A stretch of DNA of 64,000 nucleotides from an uncultured Geobacter sp. (GCA_903902855.1 CAIUWK010000102.1:1-64000); one strand, 5' to 3'. Counted from the first letter of the stretch, positions 27,999 through 39,401 are shown. Translations and numbers: made by a program. Notes: generated by a model not told the origin, from the letters alone.

Positions 27999-28988
27999 AT
28001 GACCGAGATTCAGAGCCCCCACCCCTTCCAGGCACTCACCCCCAGCTTCATCATGGACGCCGTGGAAAGCTGCGGTTACCGTTGTGACTGTCGCACCTTC
28101 GCCCTCAACAGCTACGAGAACCGGGTTTATCAGGTGGGGATCGAAGATGACCTGCCGCTCATCGCCAAGTTCTATCGCCCCGGACGGTGGAGCGACGAAC
28201 AGATCTTGGAAGAACACCACTTCTGCCGGGAACTGGTGGAGCACGAACTCTCCGTGGTGGCGCCGCTGGCGGATAAAACCGGAGAAACCCTCCTCCGGTA
28301 CGGGGATTTTCGCTTCGCCCTCTACCCCCGCCAGGGGGGGCACGCCCCGGAGTTCGACAATCTGGACAACCTGCTGATCCTGGGGCGGATGCTGGGGCGC
28401 ATCCATCAGATCGGCGCGGTGCGCAGCTTCCAACACCGGCCGACCCTTGACCTGCAGAGTTTCGGCCACGCCAGCGTCTCCCTCATCATGGAGCGGTTCA
28501 TCCCCATTGAGTACCGCCCCAGCTACACCGCCGTGACTGATCACCTTCTGGAGCGCATCGGTGAAATTCTGACGGAGTCCGGGCCGGTGAGATACATCCG
28601 GACCCACGGCGACTGCCATGCGGGAAACATCCTCTGGCGCGATAATGCGCCGCACTTCGTCGACTTTGACGATGCCCGGATGGCACCGGCGGTACAGGAC
28701 CTCTGGATGATGCTCTCCGGCGAGCGTCCCCGTCAGTTGGCCCAACTGGAAGCCCTGGTCAAGGGGTACCGCGAGTTCTGCGACTTTCACCCCCAGGAAC
28801 TCCGGCTCATCGAGTCCCTCCGGACCCTCCGGATGCTGCATTACAGCGCCTGGCTGGGTCGCCGCTGGGAAGACCCCATGTTCCCCCGCACGTTCCCCTG
28901 GTTCAATACCATGCAGTATTGGGGTGAGCAGATCCTCCACCTGCGGGAGCAGCTAGGGGCGCTGACGGAGCCGCTGCTGACCATATGA
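27999..28988 (+). CDS. srkA: SrkA/YihE-type Ser/Thr kinase
   Basis: NSYENRVYQVGIED, YIRTHGDCHAGNILW, FVDFDDARMAPAVQDLWM. Confidence 0.88.
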   Translation: MTEIQSPHPFQALTPSFIMDAVESCGYRCDCRTFALNSYENRVYQVGIEDDLPLIAKFYRPGRWSDEQILEEHHFCRELVEHELSVVAPLADKTGETLLRYGDFRFALYPRQGGHAPEFDNLDNLLILGRMLGRIHQIGAVRSFQHRPTLDLQSFGHASVSLIMERFIPIEYRPSYTAVTDHLLERIGEILTESGPVRYIRTHGDCHAGNILWRDNAPHFVDFDDARMAPAVQDLWMMLSGERPRQLAQLEALVKGYREFCDFHPQELRLIESLRTLRMLHYSAWLGRRWEDPMFPRTFPWFNTMQYWGEQILHLREQLGALTEPLLTI

Positions 28989-29169
28989 AACAGGTCAAGG
29001 TTCAGGTTGACCCAGGGTGAGATCGAGAGTTGGACCTGCTTCTCCCACATTTGTTCATCACCACTGCTTTTTTTGGCGGAAACAGGATTGAAACCGTTTG
29101 CGCTCATGGACAGAGTGTGGCACACTTCACGACCGGTCAGACATCAGAGTTAAGCAAAGGTAAGCACCC

Positions 29170-29922
29170 ATGAAGAGCTACCTGCAACGGATGAACAATT
29201 TCATAAATGAGAGCATGCCGCTCTTCATCAGGACGCTTCTCCTCTTCTCCCTCTGCCTGCTTCCCCTGGGAGTCCATGCTGCGGAGCTCAAGACGGTGGT
29301 TGGGGCTCTGGAGCAGGGATACCGGACAGTGACGGATGTTCATGCAACCTTTGCCCAGCAGAGCGTCATCGCCGGCATCGACCGGACACAAAAGGGAGCG
29401 GGGGAGTTCTCCCTCCGGAAAGTGCCCGGCGCATCCGCCATGTTCCGCTTTACCTATACGAAACCGCAAAAGCAGGAGATTGTCTGTAACGGCAAGACGG
29501 TCTGGCTCTATATCCCGGACAACAAACAGGTGATGCAGATGGACACTCAGGCCCTCTTCGCCGGTGGAAACGGCATTGCCATCTCCTACCTCACCGGACT
29601 GGGAGAGGTGTCACGGGACTTCACCGTCACCTTCGCCAAGGAACGCCAGGATAAAAAAGGGGACTACCTGTTGGAACTGGTCCCGAAAAAACCCAGTGCA
29701 GTGCTGGCGAAGCTGCTCCTGACGATCTCCGGGAGCGCGGTGGAACAGTTTCTGCAAACCGGGAACCCCGTTGTGCCGTTCCCGGTGGTCGGTTCCACGG
29801 TCATCGATGCCGGAGGGAACCGGACTGCCATGGAGTTCAGCGGCGTACAGAGTAATCGGGGGATCACCCCGTCACGGTTCACCTTCAAGATCCCCCCAGG
29901 GGTTGAAGTAATAAAGCAATAG
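29170..29922 (+). CDS. lolA: outer-membrane lipoprotein carrier LolA
   Basis: Signal peptide, LolA-like [10 protein letters not shown] and [27 protein letters not shown]. Confidence 0.85.
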   Translation: MKSYLQRMNNFINESMPLFIRTLLLFSLCLLPLGVHAAELKTVVGALEQGYRTVTDVHATFAQQSVIAGIDRTQKGAGEFSLRKVPGASAMFRFTYTKPQKQEIVCNGKTVWLYIPDNKQVMQMDTQALFAGGNGIAISYLTGLGEVSRDFTVTFAKERQDKKGDYLLELVPKKPSAVLAKLLLTISGSAVEQFLQTGNPVVPFPVVGSTVIDAGGNRTAMEFSGVQSNRGITPSRFTFKIPPGVEVIKQ

Positions 29923-29935
29923 TTCTGGAGGAAGC

Positions 29936-30421
29936 ATGCCATCATTCGACATCGTATCAAAGATTGATATGCAAGAAGTGGACAACGCAGTCAACCAGAC
30001 CATCAAGGAGATCATCCAGCGGTATGACTTCAAGGGGTCCAAGAGCGAGGTGACTCAGGAGAAGGAGGGGATCAAGATCCTCACGGAAGACGATTTCCGG
30101 CTCAAGGCCATCGTGGACATCCTCCAGTCCAAGTTCCTCAAACGGGGACTTTCCCTCAAGTCACTGGACTACGGCAAGGTGGAGCCCGCCTCCGGTTCCA
30201 TGGTGCGCCAACTGATCACCATCCAGCAGGGGATCTCCAAGGAAAAAGCAAAAGAGATCATTGCCGTGATCAAGGAGACCAAGCTCAAGGTCCAGGCCCA
30301 GATCCAGGACGATCAAGTACGGGTAACGGGAAAGAATATCGATGACCTCCAGGAGGCCATTCAGCTCCTCAAGGGGAAAGATCTGGACGTGGAGATGCAG
30401 TTCATCAACTTCCGGTCGTAA
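29936..30421 (+). CDS. yajQ: YajQ family nucleotide-binding protein
   Basis: [21 protein letters not shown]...RYDFKGSK. Confidence 0.95.
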   Translation: MPSFDIVSKIDMQEVDNAVNQTIKEIIQRYDFKGSKSEVTQEKEGIKILTEDDFRLKAIVDILQSKFLKRGLSLKSLDYGKVEPASGSMVRQLITIQQGISKEKAKEIIAVIKETKLKVQAQIQDDQVRVTGKNIDDLQEAIQLLKGKDLDVEMQFINFRS

Positions 30422-30439
30422 GAGTCATAAGGGGATTTT

Positions 30440-31777
30440 GTGAGCGCAAAACAGAAAGTAAGCATGGTCAGCCTAGGCTGCCCGAAGAACTTGGTGGATG
30501 CCGAGGTGATGCTGGGGTGCCTCCCCTCCGATGAGTACGAGATCACCACGGACGAGAAAGAGGCGGACATCATCATCGTCAACACCTGCTCCTTCATCAG
30601 GGAAGCCAAACAGGAGAGCATCGACACCATCCTGGATCTGGCGGAGCGGAAACATGATGCCCGCTGCACCCTCCTGGTGGTTACCGGCTGCCTTCCCCAG
30701 CGCTATCAGGAAGAGCTAGGGGCAGAACTGCCCGAGGTGGACATCTTCATCGGCACGGGAGAGTACCCCCGCATTGCCGAGATCCTGGCAGAAAAACGGG
30801 ACACCCCCGGACAGCTGCGCTACGTGGGGGATCCCAACTTCATCTTCGATCCGGATCTCCCCCGGCTGAACTCTTCCCCCTCCTACACGGCCTACCTGAA
30901 AATTGCGGAGGGGTGCTCCAACTGCTGCACCTACTGCGTGATTCCCTCCCTGCGGGGGGCGCTCCGCTCCCGTCCCATCCAGCAGGTGCTGAAGGAAGCA
31001 CGGGAGCTGGTTGCAGGTGGGGTGAAGGAGATCAATCTCATCGCCCAGGACATCACCGCCTACGGCAGGGATCTGGACGAGGGGTTCACCCTGGAGACAC
31101 TTCTGGCCGAACTGGTGAAGATAGACGGGCTCCGGTGGCTGCGCCTGCTCTACGCCTATCCCGACGGGATCACCGATGACCTGATCCGAATGATCCGGGA
31201 CGAGGAGAAGATCTGCAAGTACCTGGACATCCCGCTCCAGCACATCAGTGATCCGGTCCTGAAGAAGATGGGTCGCCGCGGCGGGGAGATCGAGGTTCGG
31301 CGGCTCATAGGTCGACTCAGGAGCGCCGTTCCCGACTTGGCCATCCGGACTTCCCTCATCGTCGGCTTTCCCGGCGAGAGCGATGACGACTTCCAGCGCC
31401 TGATCCAGTTCGTGGAAGAGGTCCGTTTCGATCGTCTGGGAGTGTTCTGCTACTCCCGGGAGGAGGGAACCCCGGCGGCGGAGATGGAGGATCAGATCAC
31501 CGAACGGGTCAAGCGGCTGCGCTACAAGAAACTGATGAAGGTTCAGGCCCGGGTCTCCTTCAAACAGAACCGGCGACTCATCGGGACCGTGGAGCAGGTG
31601 CTGGTGGAGGGGTACAGCGACGAGACCGACCTCCTCCTCAAGGGGCGTTCGTCCCGTCAGGCGCCGGACATCGACGGTCTGGTCTATATTACCGCCGGGA
31701 CCGCCAACGTGGGGGACATTGTCCCGGTCCGGATCACTGATTCGTCCGACTATGACGTCATTGGCGAAATTGTTTGA
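30440..31777 (+). CDS. rimO: ribosomal protein S12 methylthiotransferase
   Basis: [35 protein letters not shown] domain; GTG start. Confidence 0.95.
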   Translation: MSAKQKVSMVSLGCPKNLVDAEVMLGCLPSDEYEITTDEKEADIIIVNTCSFIREAKQESIDTILDLAERKHDARCTLLVVTGCLPQRYQEELGAELPEVDIFIGTGEYPRIAEILAEKRDTPGQLRYVGDPNFIFDPDLPRLNSSPSYTAYLKIAEGCSNCCTYCVIPSLRGALRSRPIQQVLKEARELVAGGVKEINLIAQDITAYGRDLDEGFTLETLLAELVKIDGLRWLRLLYAYPDGITDDLIRMIRDEEKICKYLDIPLQHISDPVLKKMGRRGGEIEVRRLIGRLRSAVPDLAIRTSLIVGFPGESDDDFQRLIQFVEEVRFDRLGVFCYSREEGTPAAEMEDQITERVKRLRYKKLMKVQARVSFKQNRRLIGTVEQVLVEGYSDETDLLLKGRSSRQAPDIDGLVYITAGTANVGDIVPVRITDSSDYDVIGEIV

Positions 31778-31783
31778 TTTCAC

Positions 31784-31811
31784 TTGACAATCCCGGCAAG
31801 TGGTTTATTAT
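31784..31811 (+). promoter_or_regulatory. sigma70-like promoter of dksA-like gene
   Basis: TTGACA (31784-31789) N16 TATTAT (31806-31811). Confidence 0.65.
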
Positions 31812-31846
31812 TCCGGAACTTTTTTGACGAGTTCAACCCTGATGTC

Positions 31847-32278
31847 ATGGAGATGCTGATGGTGGAAAAAATCGAAGAGATGCGGGGCATACTCCTGAAC
31901 ATGAAGGAAGCAACCCTTGCAGAAATCAAGAAATCGCTTCGCACGGGGACAGATGCCCCTGAGGTGGAACCCAGTGGCGATATCTATGATCAGGCATCCA
32001 GCGAGCGGGATCGCGAGCTTGATCTGCTGTTGGGAGATCGGGAACGGGAAAAACTCCGCAATATCGACGAGGCGCTGGACCGACTTTCCGATGGCGAGTA
32101 CGGTGTGTGCGAGGAGTGCGAGGAGGATATCCCTCTTGGCCGGCTGAAGGTCCTCCCTTTTGCCCGCTACTGCGTACGGTGCAAGGCGGACATCGAAAAA
32201 CTCCAGGCCCAGACCCGTCGCTTTGAGGAAGAGCGAGTCTACCGGGAGATTGCCTTCACGGAGGATGAGGAGACATAG
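31847..32278 (+). CDS. DksA/TraR-type zinc-finger regulator
   Basis: CEECEEDIPLGRLKVLPFARYCVRC; start placed downstream of the promoter. Confidence 0.88.
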   Translation: MEMLMVEKIEEMRGILLNMKEATLAEIKKSLRTGTDAPEVEPSGDIYDQASSERDRELDLLLGDREREKLRNIDEALDRLSDGEYGVCEECEEDIPLGRLKVLPFARYCVRCKADIEKLQAQTRRFEEERVYREIAFTEDEET

Positions 32279-32306
32279 CAGCTCCCTCACCGGAAGAGTT
32301 CGACGT

Positions 32307-32334
32307 AAAAGGGGCTGACAATTCAGCCCCTTTT
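32307..32334. terminator. bidirectional hairpin terminator
   Basis: AAAAGGGGCTGACAATTCAGCCCCTTTT. Confidence 0.8.
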
Positions 32335-32348
32335 GCTTTGGACCTCCT

Positions 32349-33581
32349 TTATATCCGCCGGGATCCCTGATCGGATAGATCTCGCAGGATAGCGGTGACC
32401 ATGGTTTTACCTTCGGTTTTTGACGCCGACAGCGCAATTTCGAATGGTTTCCAGTCGCCGGAGGCGCTATGCACCCGGTGCTCCCTGGTTTCCACTATCA
32501 TCCCATCGTCCCCAGCCGCCAGACGGGTGCCGATTTTCTCCCTGAGTCGTCCCCCTGCCTCGATGAATCGGTAAAAATCCTCCCCGATAATCTCCTGCCG
32601 TGATTTCCCCAGCAACCGTTCAGCCTTATCGTTGGAGATGACGATCTTCCCGTCTTCCATGAAGGTCACCACCGCCGACCGAGCCATACGGATGAAATTC
32701 CGATAACGCTCCTCCGACTCCCGACTCTGCTCGGTCTTTCGTTCCAGTTCGGCCATCATCTCGTTGAATGCCGCAATCAGCTGTCCGATTTCATCATGCC
32801 CCCGCTGGGTAATCCGGTCGCTGAAGGTTCCGGTCCGAGCAACCCGGGTGATACTCCGCGCCACGAGGGATACGGGATTGATGACGGCCCGATGAATAAC
32901 GTAACCCATGGCAAGCAGCACCAGAAGAAACATCGCACCCCTGGTGATGAGATCGTGCCTGAGGTTCAGCGACATGGCCCGGTAGAGTTCGGCCAGAGGA
33001 ATCGTCACCGACACGGCGCCGATAATCTCACCGGGATGGTAGTTATAGGAACTGTGTCCCCTGGGGAACCGCTGCTGCACGAAGGAAGGGGCCGTTTCAT
33101 AGCTGCCGTGGCACTCCAGACATGATTTCTCGGTCTTCATGGGGAGCAGGTAGCGGAGGCTTTCCCCTTGCGCCCCATGGACGATATGAAAGGATTCTTT
33201 AGTCGCGCCATTCACGAAACCTTTCAATTGCCCCTCCTCGTAGGGATCAGGACGATTGGCGGGGTTCCGAAAGCGGAGGGAGACCTGACGGACGTAGTAG
33301 GAGGTGTTCTTCGTTATTCGCTGAGCAATCCGGGTGGCGACAACCTGCGGCACCAGATTGTAGTTGCGGGACGGTTCATCGGTGAGGACCTCGGACATAT
33401 ACTCCCGGGCCTCGATGATCTGACGGGCGATGATCCTGGCGTTGTCAACCTCACCCATGATGATCAGTTTCTGTTGTCGCTGGTAGCCGTAGAGCGCACC
33501 AAAGATGAAGAGAGCGACCATGCAGAGGGTGAGAATAAAGGTGAACTTGGTAGTGATTCCAAGGTTGGTGAACCAGGACAT
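32349..33581 (-). CDS. DUF3365-type c-heme sensor with HAMP and PAS domains
   Basis: CLECH (CxxCH) in periplasmic domain, TM helices, HAMP and PAS regions. Confidence 0.8.
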   Translation of the reverse strand: MSWFTNLGITTKFTFILTLCMVALFIFGALYGYQRQQKLIIMGEVDNARIIARQIIEAREYMSEVLTDEPSRNYNLVPQVVATRIAQRITKNTSYYVRQVSLRFRNPANRPDPYEEGQLKGFVNGATKESFHIVHGAQGESLRYLLPMKTEKSCLECHGSYETAPSFVQQRFPRGHSSYNYHPGEIIGAVSVTIPLAELYRAMSLNLRHDLITRGAMFLLVLLAMGYVIHRAVINPVSLVARSITRVARTGTFSDRITQRGHDEIGQLIAAFNEMMAELERKTEQSRESEERYRNFIRMARSAVVTFMEDGKIVISNDKAERLLGKSRQEIIGEDFYRFIEAGGRLREKIGTRLAAGDDGMIVETREHRVHSASGDWKPFEIALSASKTEGKTMVTAILRDLSDQGSRRI

Positions 33582-33810
33582 GGGGCCTCCACGGCTGCAG
33601 ACGGTTGCGCTAGTATACCCGGCGAGCCGAAGGAGGCAAGAGAAAAGGGATCAACCTTGACGCGAGAAGAGATCAGGAGTATTTTTCGACTGTTCCGGCG
33701 TTCCCGCTGTCATTCAGGAGCTAACTCGGATGGCACGGGAAATCACCTGATTTCTCGAGAATGGGGCGGCGTCCGGACACCCCGGGAAAAAGAGACGGAC
33801 AGACAAGGAG

Positions 33811-34767
33811 ATGCCAACCATGGATAAACTCAATGCAAATAAGGTTAAAAATTTTGCAGTTCCCTACCGGATCATCGATGGTAAAAAATTCCGTTTGGCC
33901 GATATAGATCCCTCCGACACCAACGGCCTCACCTCCAAGAAGAGCGCCCAAAAGCTGCTTCAGGAGGGGATCGTCCATTTGAGCAGGATGCAGGAAAAGC
34001 TTTACGCCCAGAATCGTCGGGGTTTACTCCTTATCTTTCAGGCCATGGACGCGGCAGGCAAAGATGGCGCCATCAAACATGTCATGTCCGGCATCAACCC
34101 TCAGGGGTGTCAGGTCTACTCCTTCAAATCGCCATCCACCGAAGAACTGGACCACGACTTTCTCTGGCGAACCTCCAAATGCCTCCCGGAACGGGGAAGA
34201 ATCGGCATTTTCAATCGCTCCTACTACGAAGAGGTCCTTGCCGTCCGGGTCCACCCGGAATTTCTAACGAAACAGAAGCTCCCCGCGGAGTTTGTAACGA
34301 AAGCCATCTGGAAGGAACGATTCGAAGACATCAATGCCTTCGAACGATATGCCACCAGAAACGGCATCACCGTTCTTAAATTCTTCCTGCACCTCTCCAA
34401 GAAAGAGCAGAAGAAACGCTTTCTGGAACGCCTGGATAATCCGGATAAGAACTGGAAGTTCTCCATGGCGGACGCCACGGAGCGTGGTTACTGGGATGAG
34501 TATATGTCTGCCTACGAAGAGATGATCCGCGCCACGGCGACGAAACATGCGCCGTGGTATGTGGCGCCTGCGGACAATAAGTGGTTCACCCGCCTCGTGG
34601 TGGCAGGGGCTATTCATGATACCATGGACGAGATGAAGCTGACGTTTCCCACCGTGGATGATGAAAAACGTAAAGAATTGGCAGCTGCGCGATCTGCTCT
34701 CCAAGGTGAAACGGGGCATGAGCACCGGTCAGTCCGTATGATGCCCGAAATGGGCAACAGCATCTGA
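33811..34767 (+). CDS. ppk2: polyphosphate kinase 2 family protein
   Basis: FQAMDAAGKDGAIKHVMSGINPQGC, GRIGIFNRSYYEEVL. Confidence 0.9.
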   Translation: MPTMDKLNANKVKNFAVPYRIIDGKKFRLADIDPSDTNGLTSKKSAQKLLQEGIVHLSRMQEKLYAQNRRGLLLIFQAMDAAGKDGAIKHVMSGINPQGCQVYSFKSPSTEELDHDFLWRTSKCLPERGRIGIFNRSYYEEVLAVRVHPEFLTKQKLPAEFVTKAIWKERFEDINAFERYATRNGITVLKFFLHLSKKEQKKRFLERLDNPDKNWKFSMADATERGYWDEYMSAYEEMIRATATKHAPWYVAPADNKWFTRLVVAGAIHDTMDEMKLTFPTVDDEKRKELAAARSALQGETGHEHRSVRMMPEMGNSI

Positions 34768-34792
34768 ACACGGAAATTCTTATCCATGAAGG

Positions 34793-36313
34793 ATGTCTCT
34801 CACAATGAACTACCGCAGTAAGCTTATCACATTCCTCTTGATACTCCTCTGGGGGGTATCCGGCGTAGAGGCATCACCGATTACCGATGGCCTCTCTTTC
34901 CCGCTTTCTCTTGAGAGCTATAAAGACACGGGAATGACCGACCTTCTGGCCATTCTCACCCACCGCATAGAGGTCGAACCGCTGAATCTATGGGCATCGC
35001 TTCTGTTTCTGGGGGCGGTGGTTCATACCTTCTTCACAGCCTGGTTTCATCGCCTTGCCAGCTCATTGGAACGCCGACACAGGGGAGAGCTTCGTGCGAG
35101 GGGAGAAGAGACACCCGACATCACCGTCGTGGCCTGCGGTACGGCACGGCTCTGTCACTTCCTGGGGGAGGTCGAGGCTGTGTTCGGGATCTGGGTGATC
35201 CCCCTGCTCCTGATGCTCACGGCCGCCATCGGCCTGAAACCGGCTCTGGAGTATGTGGAAAAAGGGGTCACTTACGACGAGGTACTCTTCGTCGTGGTCA
35301 TCATGGCCATCTCGTCAACCCGTCCGATCCTGCAACTGGCCGAACAATGTCTTGCGGTTTTTGCCCGTATGGGGGGTAACCGGACTCAGGCATGGTGGTT
35401 TTCCATCCTGACGGTGGGGCCGCTGCTCGGGTCGCTCATCACCGAACCGGCAGCAATGACCATCTCTGCCCTGCTCCTGGGGAGGCGTTTCTATGCTCTC
35501 AAGCCTTCCCCCCGCTTTGCCTACGCCACCCTTGGCCTCCTCTTCGTCAATATCTCCGTCGGCGGTACGCTCACCAACTTCGCGGCACCACCGGTATTGA
35601 TGGTGACCGCCCCCTGGGGCTGGGACACCGTCTACATGATGACCCATTTCGGATGGATAGCAGTCGTGGGAATAGTACTCAGTAACGCTCTTTATTTCCT
35701 TTTGTTCAGAAAGGAGTTCACAACGCTTCAACCAGCAGTTGTTGCCGACACCCCTAAGGAGCTTCTCCGACCGATCCCGGTTTGGGTCACTGCTATCCAT
35801 CTATTTTTCATGGCATCTGCGGTCTACAACGTTCATCGTCCGGCGCTGCTGGTGGGAAGCTTTCTCTTCTTTCTGGCCTTCTTCGAGGTAACCGAGGATT
35901 ATCAGGATACCTTTCAACTCCGCTCTCCCATCCTGGTGGGGTTCTTCCTGGCCGGGCTGGTGATCCATGGGGGACTTCAGCAGTGGTGGATCGCGCCGGT
36001 TCTGGGGGGGCTGAACGAACTCCCCCTGATGTTTGGTGCCCTCGGGCTCACTGCGGTGAATGACAATGCGGCCATTACCTTCCTCGCTACACTCGTGCCC
36101 AACATGACCGAATCCATGAAACATGCCGTCATGTCTGGTGCAGTAATAGGTGGGGGGCTGACCGTGATCGCCAATGCGCCAAATCCCGCCGGCCAGTCCA
36201 TCCTTGGGGATTATTTTCAGGACGGAATCTCGCCTCTGGGATTGCTGCTGGGGGCACTCGCCCCCACAGCATTGATGTGCGTCTGCTTTATCCTGCTTCC
36301 CCAAGCTGGCTGA
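34793..36313 (+). CDS. putative Na+/H+ antiporter
   Basis: Multi-TM; TEPAAMTISALLL, NDNAAITFL. Confidence 0.8.
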   Translation: MSLTMNYRSKLITFLLILLWGVSGVEASPITDGLSFPLSLESYKDTGMTDLLAILTHRIEVEPLNLWASLLFLGAVVHTFFTAWFHRLASSLERRHRGELRARGEETPDITVVACGTARLCHFLGEVEAVFGIWVIPLLLMLTAAIGLKPALEYVEKGVTYDEVLFVVVIMAISSTRPILQLAEQCLAVFARMGGNRTQAWWFSILTVGPLLGSLITEPAAMTISALLLGRRFYALKPSPRFAYATLGLLFVNISVGGTLTNFAAPPVLMVTAPWGWDTVYMMTHFGWIAVVGIVLSNALYFLLFRKEFTTLQPAVVADTPKELLRPIPVWVTAIHLFFMASAVYNVHRPALLVGSFLFFLAFFEVTEDYQDTFQLRSPILVGFFLAGLVIHGGLQQWWIAPVLGGLNELPLMFGALGLTAVNDNAAITFLATLVPNMTESMKHAVMSGAVIGGGLTVIANAPNPAGQSILGDYFQDGISPLGLLLGALAPTALMCVCFILLPQAG

Positions 36314-36357
36314 CCCCACCCGACGGCAACGTCAGTCTCTCCGGGAATCGAAAAAAT

Positions 36358-36660
36358 TCAGTTAATCAGGGGGGAGTCGTAGTCGGCCGAAACGATAGCG
36401 GAGCAGACGGAACGCATGTGAGGGAGGATGGTTCCGGCATGATAGGGGTCGATCTGATAGGCCTTGAGTTCTTCCAGAGAGTCTAACCGGGTTACGAGAG
36501 CTATATCGTAGGAACGCTCGGAGCGGACGAGATCAACCCCCACTTCCAGGTAGCGAAGTTGCGGAACCTTACCTTCCATGCTGAGCAACAGCTCACGGGT
36601 AGTGGTGATTGTGTCGGGACGAGGGTCGATGAGCTTAAACAGGACGATGTGTGTGATCAT
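36358..36660 (-). CDS. Dabb (stress-responsive A/B barrel) domain protein
   Basis: MITHIVLFKL...YDIALVTRLDSLEELKAYQIDPYH. Confidence 0.85.
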   Translation of the reverse strand: MITHIVLFKLIDPRPDTITTTRELLLSMEGKVPQLRYLEVGVDLVRSERSYDIALVTRLDSLEELKAYQIDPYHAGTILPHMRSVCSAIVSADYDSPLIN

Positions 36661-36872
36661 GGGCTGCTCCTTCTGCTGGGGATGAAATTCCTACTGACTT
36701 TGTATCCGAGGAAGACGCAGGTGTCAATGCCGGATACTCTTCCGGCTCCGCTACCGGCGCTCTGAGATCGACTGCCGCATAAAAAAACTCATAGAATCAC
36801 CGATTAAATATAATTACATGCCACGATCAATCTGTTACTCTATAACAAATCCTCAACAGATCCTGATAACTT

Positions 36873-37187
36873 TTGGAGGAGTGGCCCATGTCCAACGCTT
36901 TTGAAGATCGGGAGAAAGCCCTGGAAAACGAGTATATTTACCGGCACGAAAACGAAGTTATCCGGAGGACAAAAGCAGAATCCCGAGAAAAGGTAATACG
37001 TGAGCTGTGTAAAAATCGGTGTCCCAAGTGCGGAGACCCCATCGTACCGGTAACCTTCCGTGGCGTACCGCTTGACCGCTGCCCCGGTTGCGGAGGAGTC
37101 TGGCTTGGCCCTGACGACTTGCGGATTTTTGCCTCCAAGGACCACCGAACCTGGTTTGAGCAGTGGTTCATGAATGAGAACGGATAG
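36873..37187 (+). CDS. TFIIB-type zinc-ribbon protein
   Basis: CPKCGDPIVPVTFRGVPLDRCPGCGGVWLG. Confidence 0.8.
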   Translation: MEEWPMSNAFEDREKALENEYIYRHENEVIRRTKAESREKVIRELCKNRCPKCGDPIVPVTFRGVPLDRCPGCGGVWLGPDDLRIFASKDHRTWFEQWFMNENG

Positions 37188-37190
37188 CCA

Positions 37191-37499
37191 TTGAAACCTC
37201 TACTCTTCTTTCTCCTTCTTGCGTTTCTGGGTACCGCTTCGGTCATAAAGCCTGACCAACTCTCCCATGAAAAAAAGATTTACGAGACGGCAATCGGCTC
37301 GTCCGCGCCGCCGGCAGCGGAACTTTATCGCCTTCCGGAGTGGGAGGAACTGAAGTTCCGGGATTTCTATTTTTGCACGGCAACACAGAGCAAAGGACGC
37401 AACTCCATTGTAACCTTCGGTTTTTTCCGTTACATCAAGGTGCTGGATACAGCGTGGTGGTCGAGCCCCTTGGGCAAGAAATCGGTACCGCAGGAGTGA
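37191..37499 (+). CDS. hypothetical membrane-anchored protein
   Basis: TTG-start ORF with N-terminal hydrophobic segment, 3 nt after the zinc-ribbon gene. Confidence 0.5.
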   Translation: MKPLLFFLLLAFLGTASVIKPDQLSHEKKIYETAIGSSAPPAAELYRLPEWEELKFRDFYFCTATQSKGRNSIVTFGFFRYIKVLDTAWWSSPLGKKSVPQE

Positions 37500-37689
37500 C
37501 GACCACGTTTCCCCTTGAAACGCTTCGTCGACTCTTCATCGCCATCAACCTTCCGGAGTATCCCCTCTGTTCCTCCTAAAAAAAATAGTCAGCGCAGCCA
37601 TTCTTCCTCCCGGCTGCCTCATCATCATCCTTTTCAGCGCCGGGTTCTGGCTGCTCTGCCACCGACGTCGCTCTTGCGGACTCTTTATC

Positions 37690-38343
37690 ATGATGATGGG
37701 ACTCATCCTCTGGGGGCTGTCTCTGTGCCCGGTTGCAAACCATCTCATGAAAGGGTTGGAAGATGGGGTAACGATCCCGGCTCGACTCAGTGGTGATGTC
37801 ATAATTCTTCTGGGAGGAGGGGTTAACGATGGTGTTCAAGACCTTACGGGGATCGGGGTGCCGTCCGATGACATGATGTCACGCATCGTCACTGCGGTGC
37901 GTGCCCAGAAGCGGATGGGAGTGCCGGTGATCGTGAGCGGCGGCGCGCCGGAAGAAACCGGCACCCCTGAGGCATGGATCGTGCGGCGGTTCTTGCAGGA
38001 TCTGGGAGTACCACCGGTCAAAATCCTCACGGAAGAGCAGAGCAAGGATACCGTGGAGAATGCCCGGTATGTTTCAGAGATCTGTGCCCGACGCGGCTTC
38101 CATCGTCCCCTTCTGGTGACCTCCGGCTATCACATGAAGCAGGCGTGCCTGTTATTTCAACGGTTTCACCTCAGGGTCACTCCGCTACCGGCAAGTTTAC
38201 GATACAATGGTCGTAGCGAGATCACCCTCTACACCTTTCTACCATCGGTCATGTATCTTGCGACTACGGTGACCGCGCTACACGAACAACTGGGACTCTT
38301 GTTTTATCGCCGGCACCTGACAGACCCTCAACCGGGAAAGTAA
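37690..38343 (+). CDS. YdcF/ElyC-family DUF218 protein
   Basis: IILLGGGVNDG, VIVSGGAPEETGTPEA, EEQSKDTVENARY, LLVTSGYHMKQA. Confidence 0.88.
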   Translation: MMMGLILWGLSLCPVANHLMKGLEDGVTIPARLSGDVIILLGGGVNDGVQDLTGIGVPSDDMMSRIVTAVRAQKRMGVPVIVSGGAPEETGTPEAWIVRRFLQDLGVPPVKILTEEQSKDTVENARYVSEICARRGFHRPLLVTSGYHMKQACLLFQRFHLRVTPLPASLRYNGRSEITLYTFLPSVMYLATTVTALHEQLGLLFYRRHLTDPQPGK

Positions 38344-38379
38344 GATATGCCGGATCGGATTCTTGAATTTCAGAGATAA

Positions 38380-38417
38380 GCACGAAAAAGGCGACCATCA
38401 GGTCGCCTTTTTCGTGC
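38380..38417. terminator. strong bidirectional terminator
   Basis: GCACGAAAAAGGCGACC-ATCA-GGTCGCCTTTTTCGTGC, 17-bp perfect stem. Confidence 0.9.
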
Positions 38418-38441
38418 TACAGATAGTATGAACTATGCATA

Positions 38442-39401
38442 TCAGCTACGGCTACGACGTCTCACCACCAATAACCCGGCAAGACCTGCGCCTACCAGGA
38501 CAATGGTAGCAGGCTCGGGGACCAAAGGAGCTTTAATAGACGGCGTGATGATGGATGAATCCACCAAGATCAAGACATCGTTGTAGTCATCATCCCCCAA
38601 AGTAGTCCCATATTCAGGGTGCAATGGGTTATAGGATGCTGTCGCAGAGCGATCTTTAAAACCGATGAGCATGGCATTTGCCCCAAACGTATGCGTCAAA
38701 GTACCACCCGACGGATCCGCATACGTATACGTCAAACCTGCAAGTTCCGGAAGGGCGTAACCAATCAGGTGATCATATCCGTCGGCATTGAGAAATGCCT
38801 CCGAGTAATACGTAGTGGTCTTACCAGTTCTCCAATCGGTACTATCAATGTACCACCCCATGGTATTAGCCGGTGCAACAAAGTTTGCGACCTTATTAAA
38901 CGGATCTGCTGCAGTACCTGACCCGTACATACTGAAATCTTGTCCGGTACTCCCCACTGACGGGTATTTAACAATTGATGGATTTGATGTTTCCGGAGTC
39001 CTGAGATAATAGCCTAGTTTATTGGTGTTCATCGCCGCGCTGCCGAGGATGATAAAAGAGATCTGTGATGCTTTTTCAGAATTGAATGCACTATTTGTAC
39101 TAATCAGAGCAGTATCAAGCTGCTCGTTTCTCGTAAGGGGTGTGGTTGACGGAGTTCCCAGAGTTGTCGAAGCGTTCAGATTGGTGTTTAACGTGTTTAC
39201 GACCTTGTAGAAATCCATATTGGTCCCCGTCATCTGGGGCGTTGGGGTTCCATTAGCAGCGTTGCCGTTGTATGTAATCGGATTTCCATTGATGTCCTTA
39301 AGTGTTTCCGACATCATCGCATCAAATACTAACGCATGAGCTGCGCCACCCGTTCCAAGAATTACACCCATCGCCAGAATGGCAAGAGATTTCCTATTCA
39401 T
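38442..39401 (-). CDS. PEP-CTERM sorting-domain protein, DUF4114-like
   Basis: Signal peptide; C-terminal VPEPATIVLVGAGLAGLLVVRRRSRS. Confidence 0.9.
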   Translation of the reverse strand: MNRKSLAILAMGVILGTGGAAHALVFDAMMSETLKDINGNPITYNGNAANGTPTPQMTGTNMDFYKVVNTLNTNLNASTTLGTPSTTPLTRNEQLDTALISTNSAFNSEKASQISFIILGSAAMNTNKLGYYLRTPETSNPSIVKYPSVGSTGQDFSMYGSGTAADPFNKVANFVAPANTMGWYIDSTDWRTGKTTTYYSEAFLNADGYDHLIGYALPELAGLTYTYADPSGGTLTHTFGANAMLIGFKDRSATASYNPLHPEYGTTLGDDDYNDVLILVDSSIITPSIKAPLVPEPATIVLVGAGLAGLLVVRRRSRS

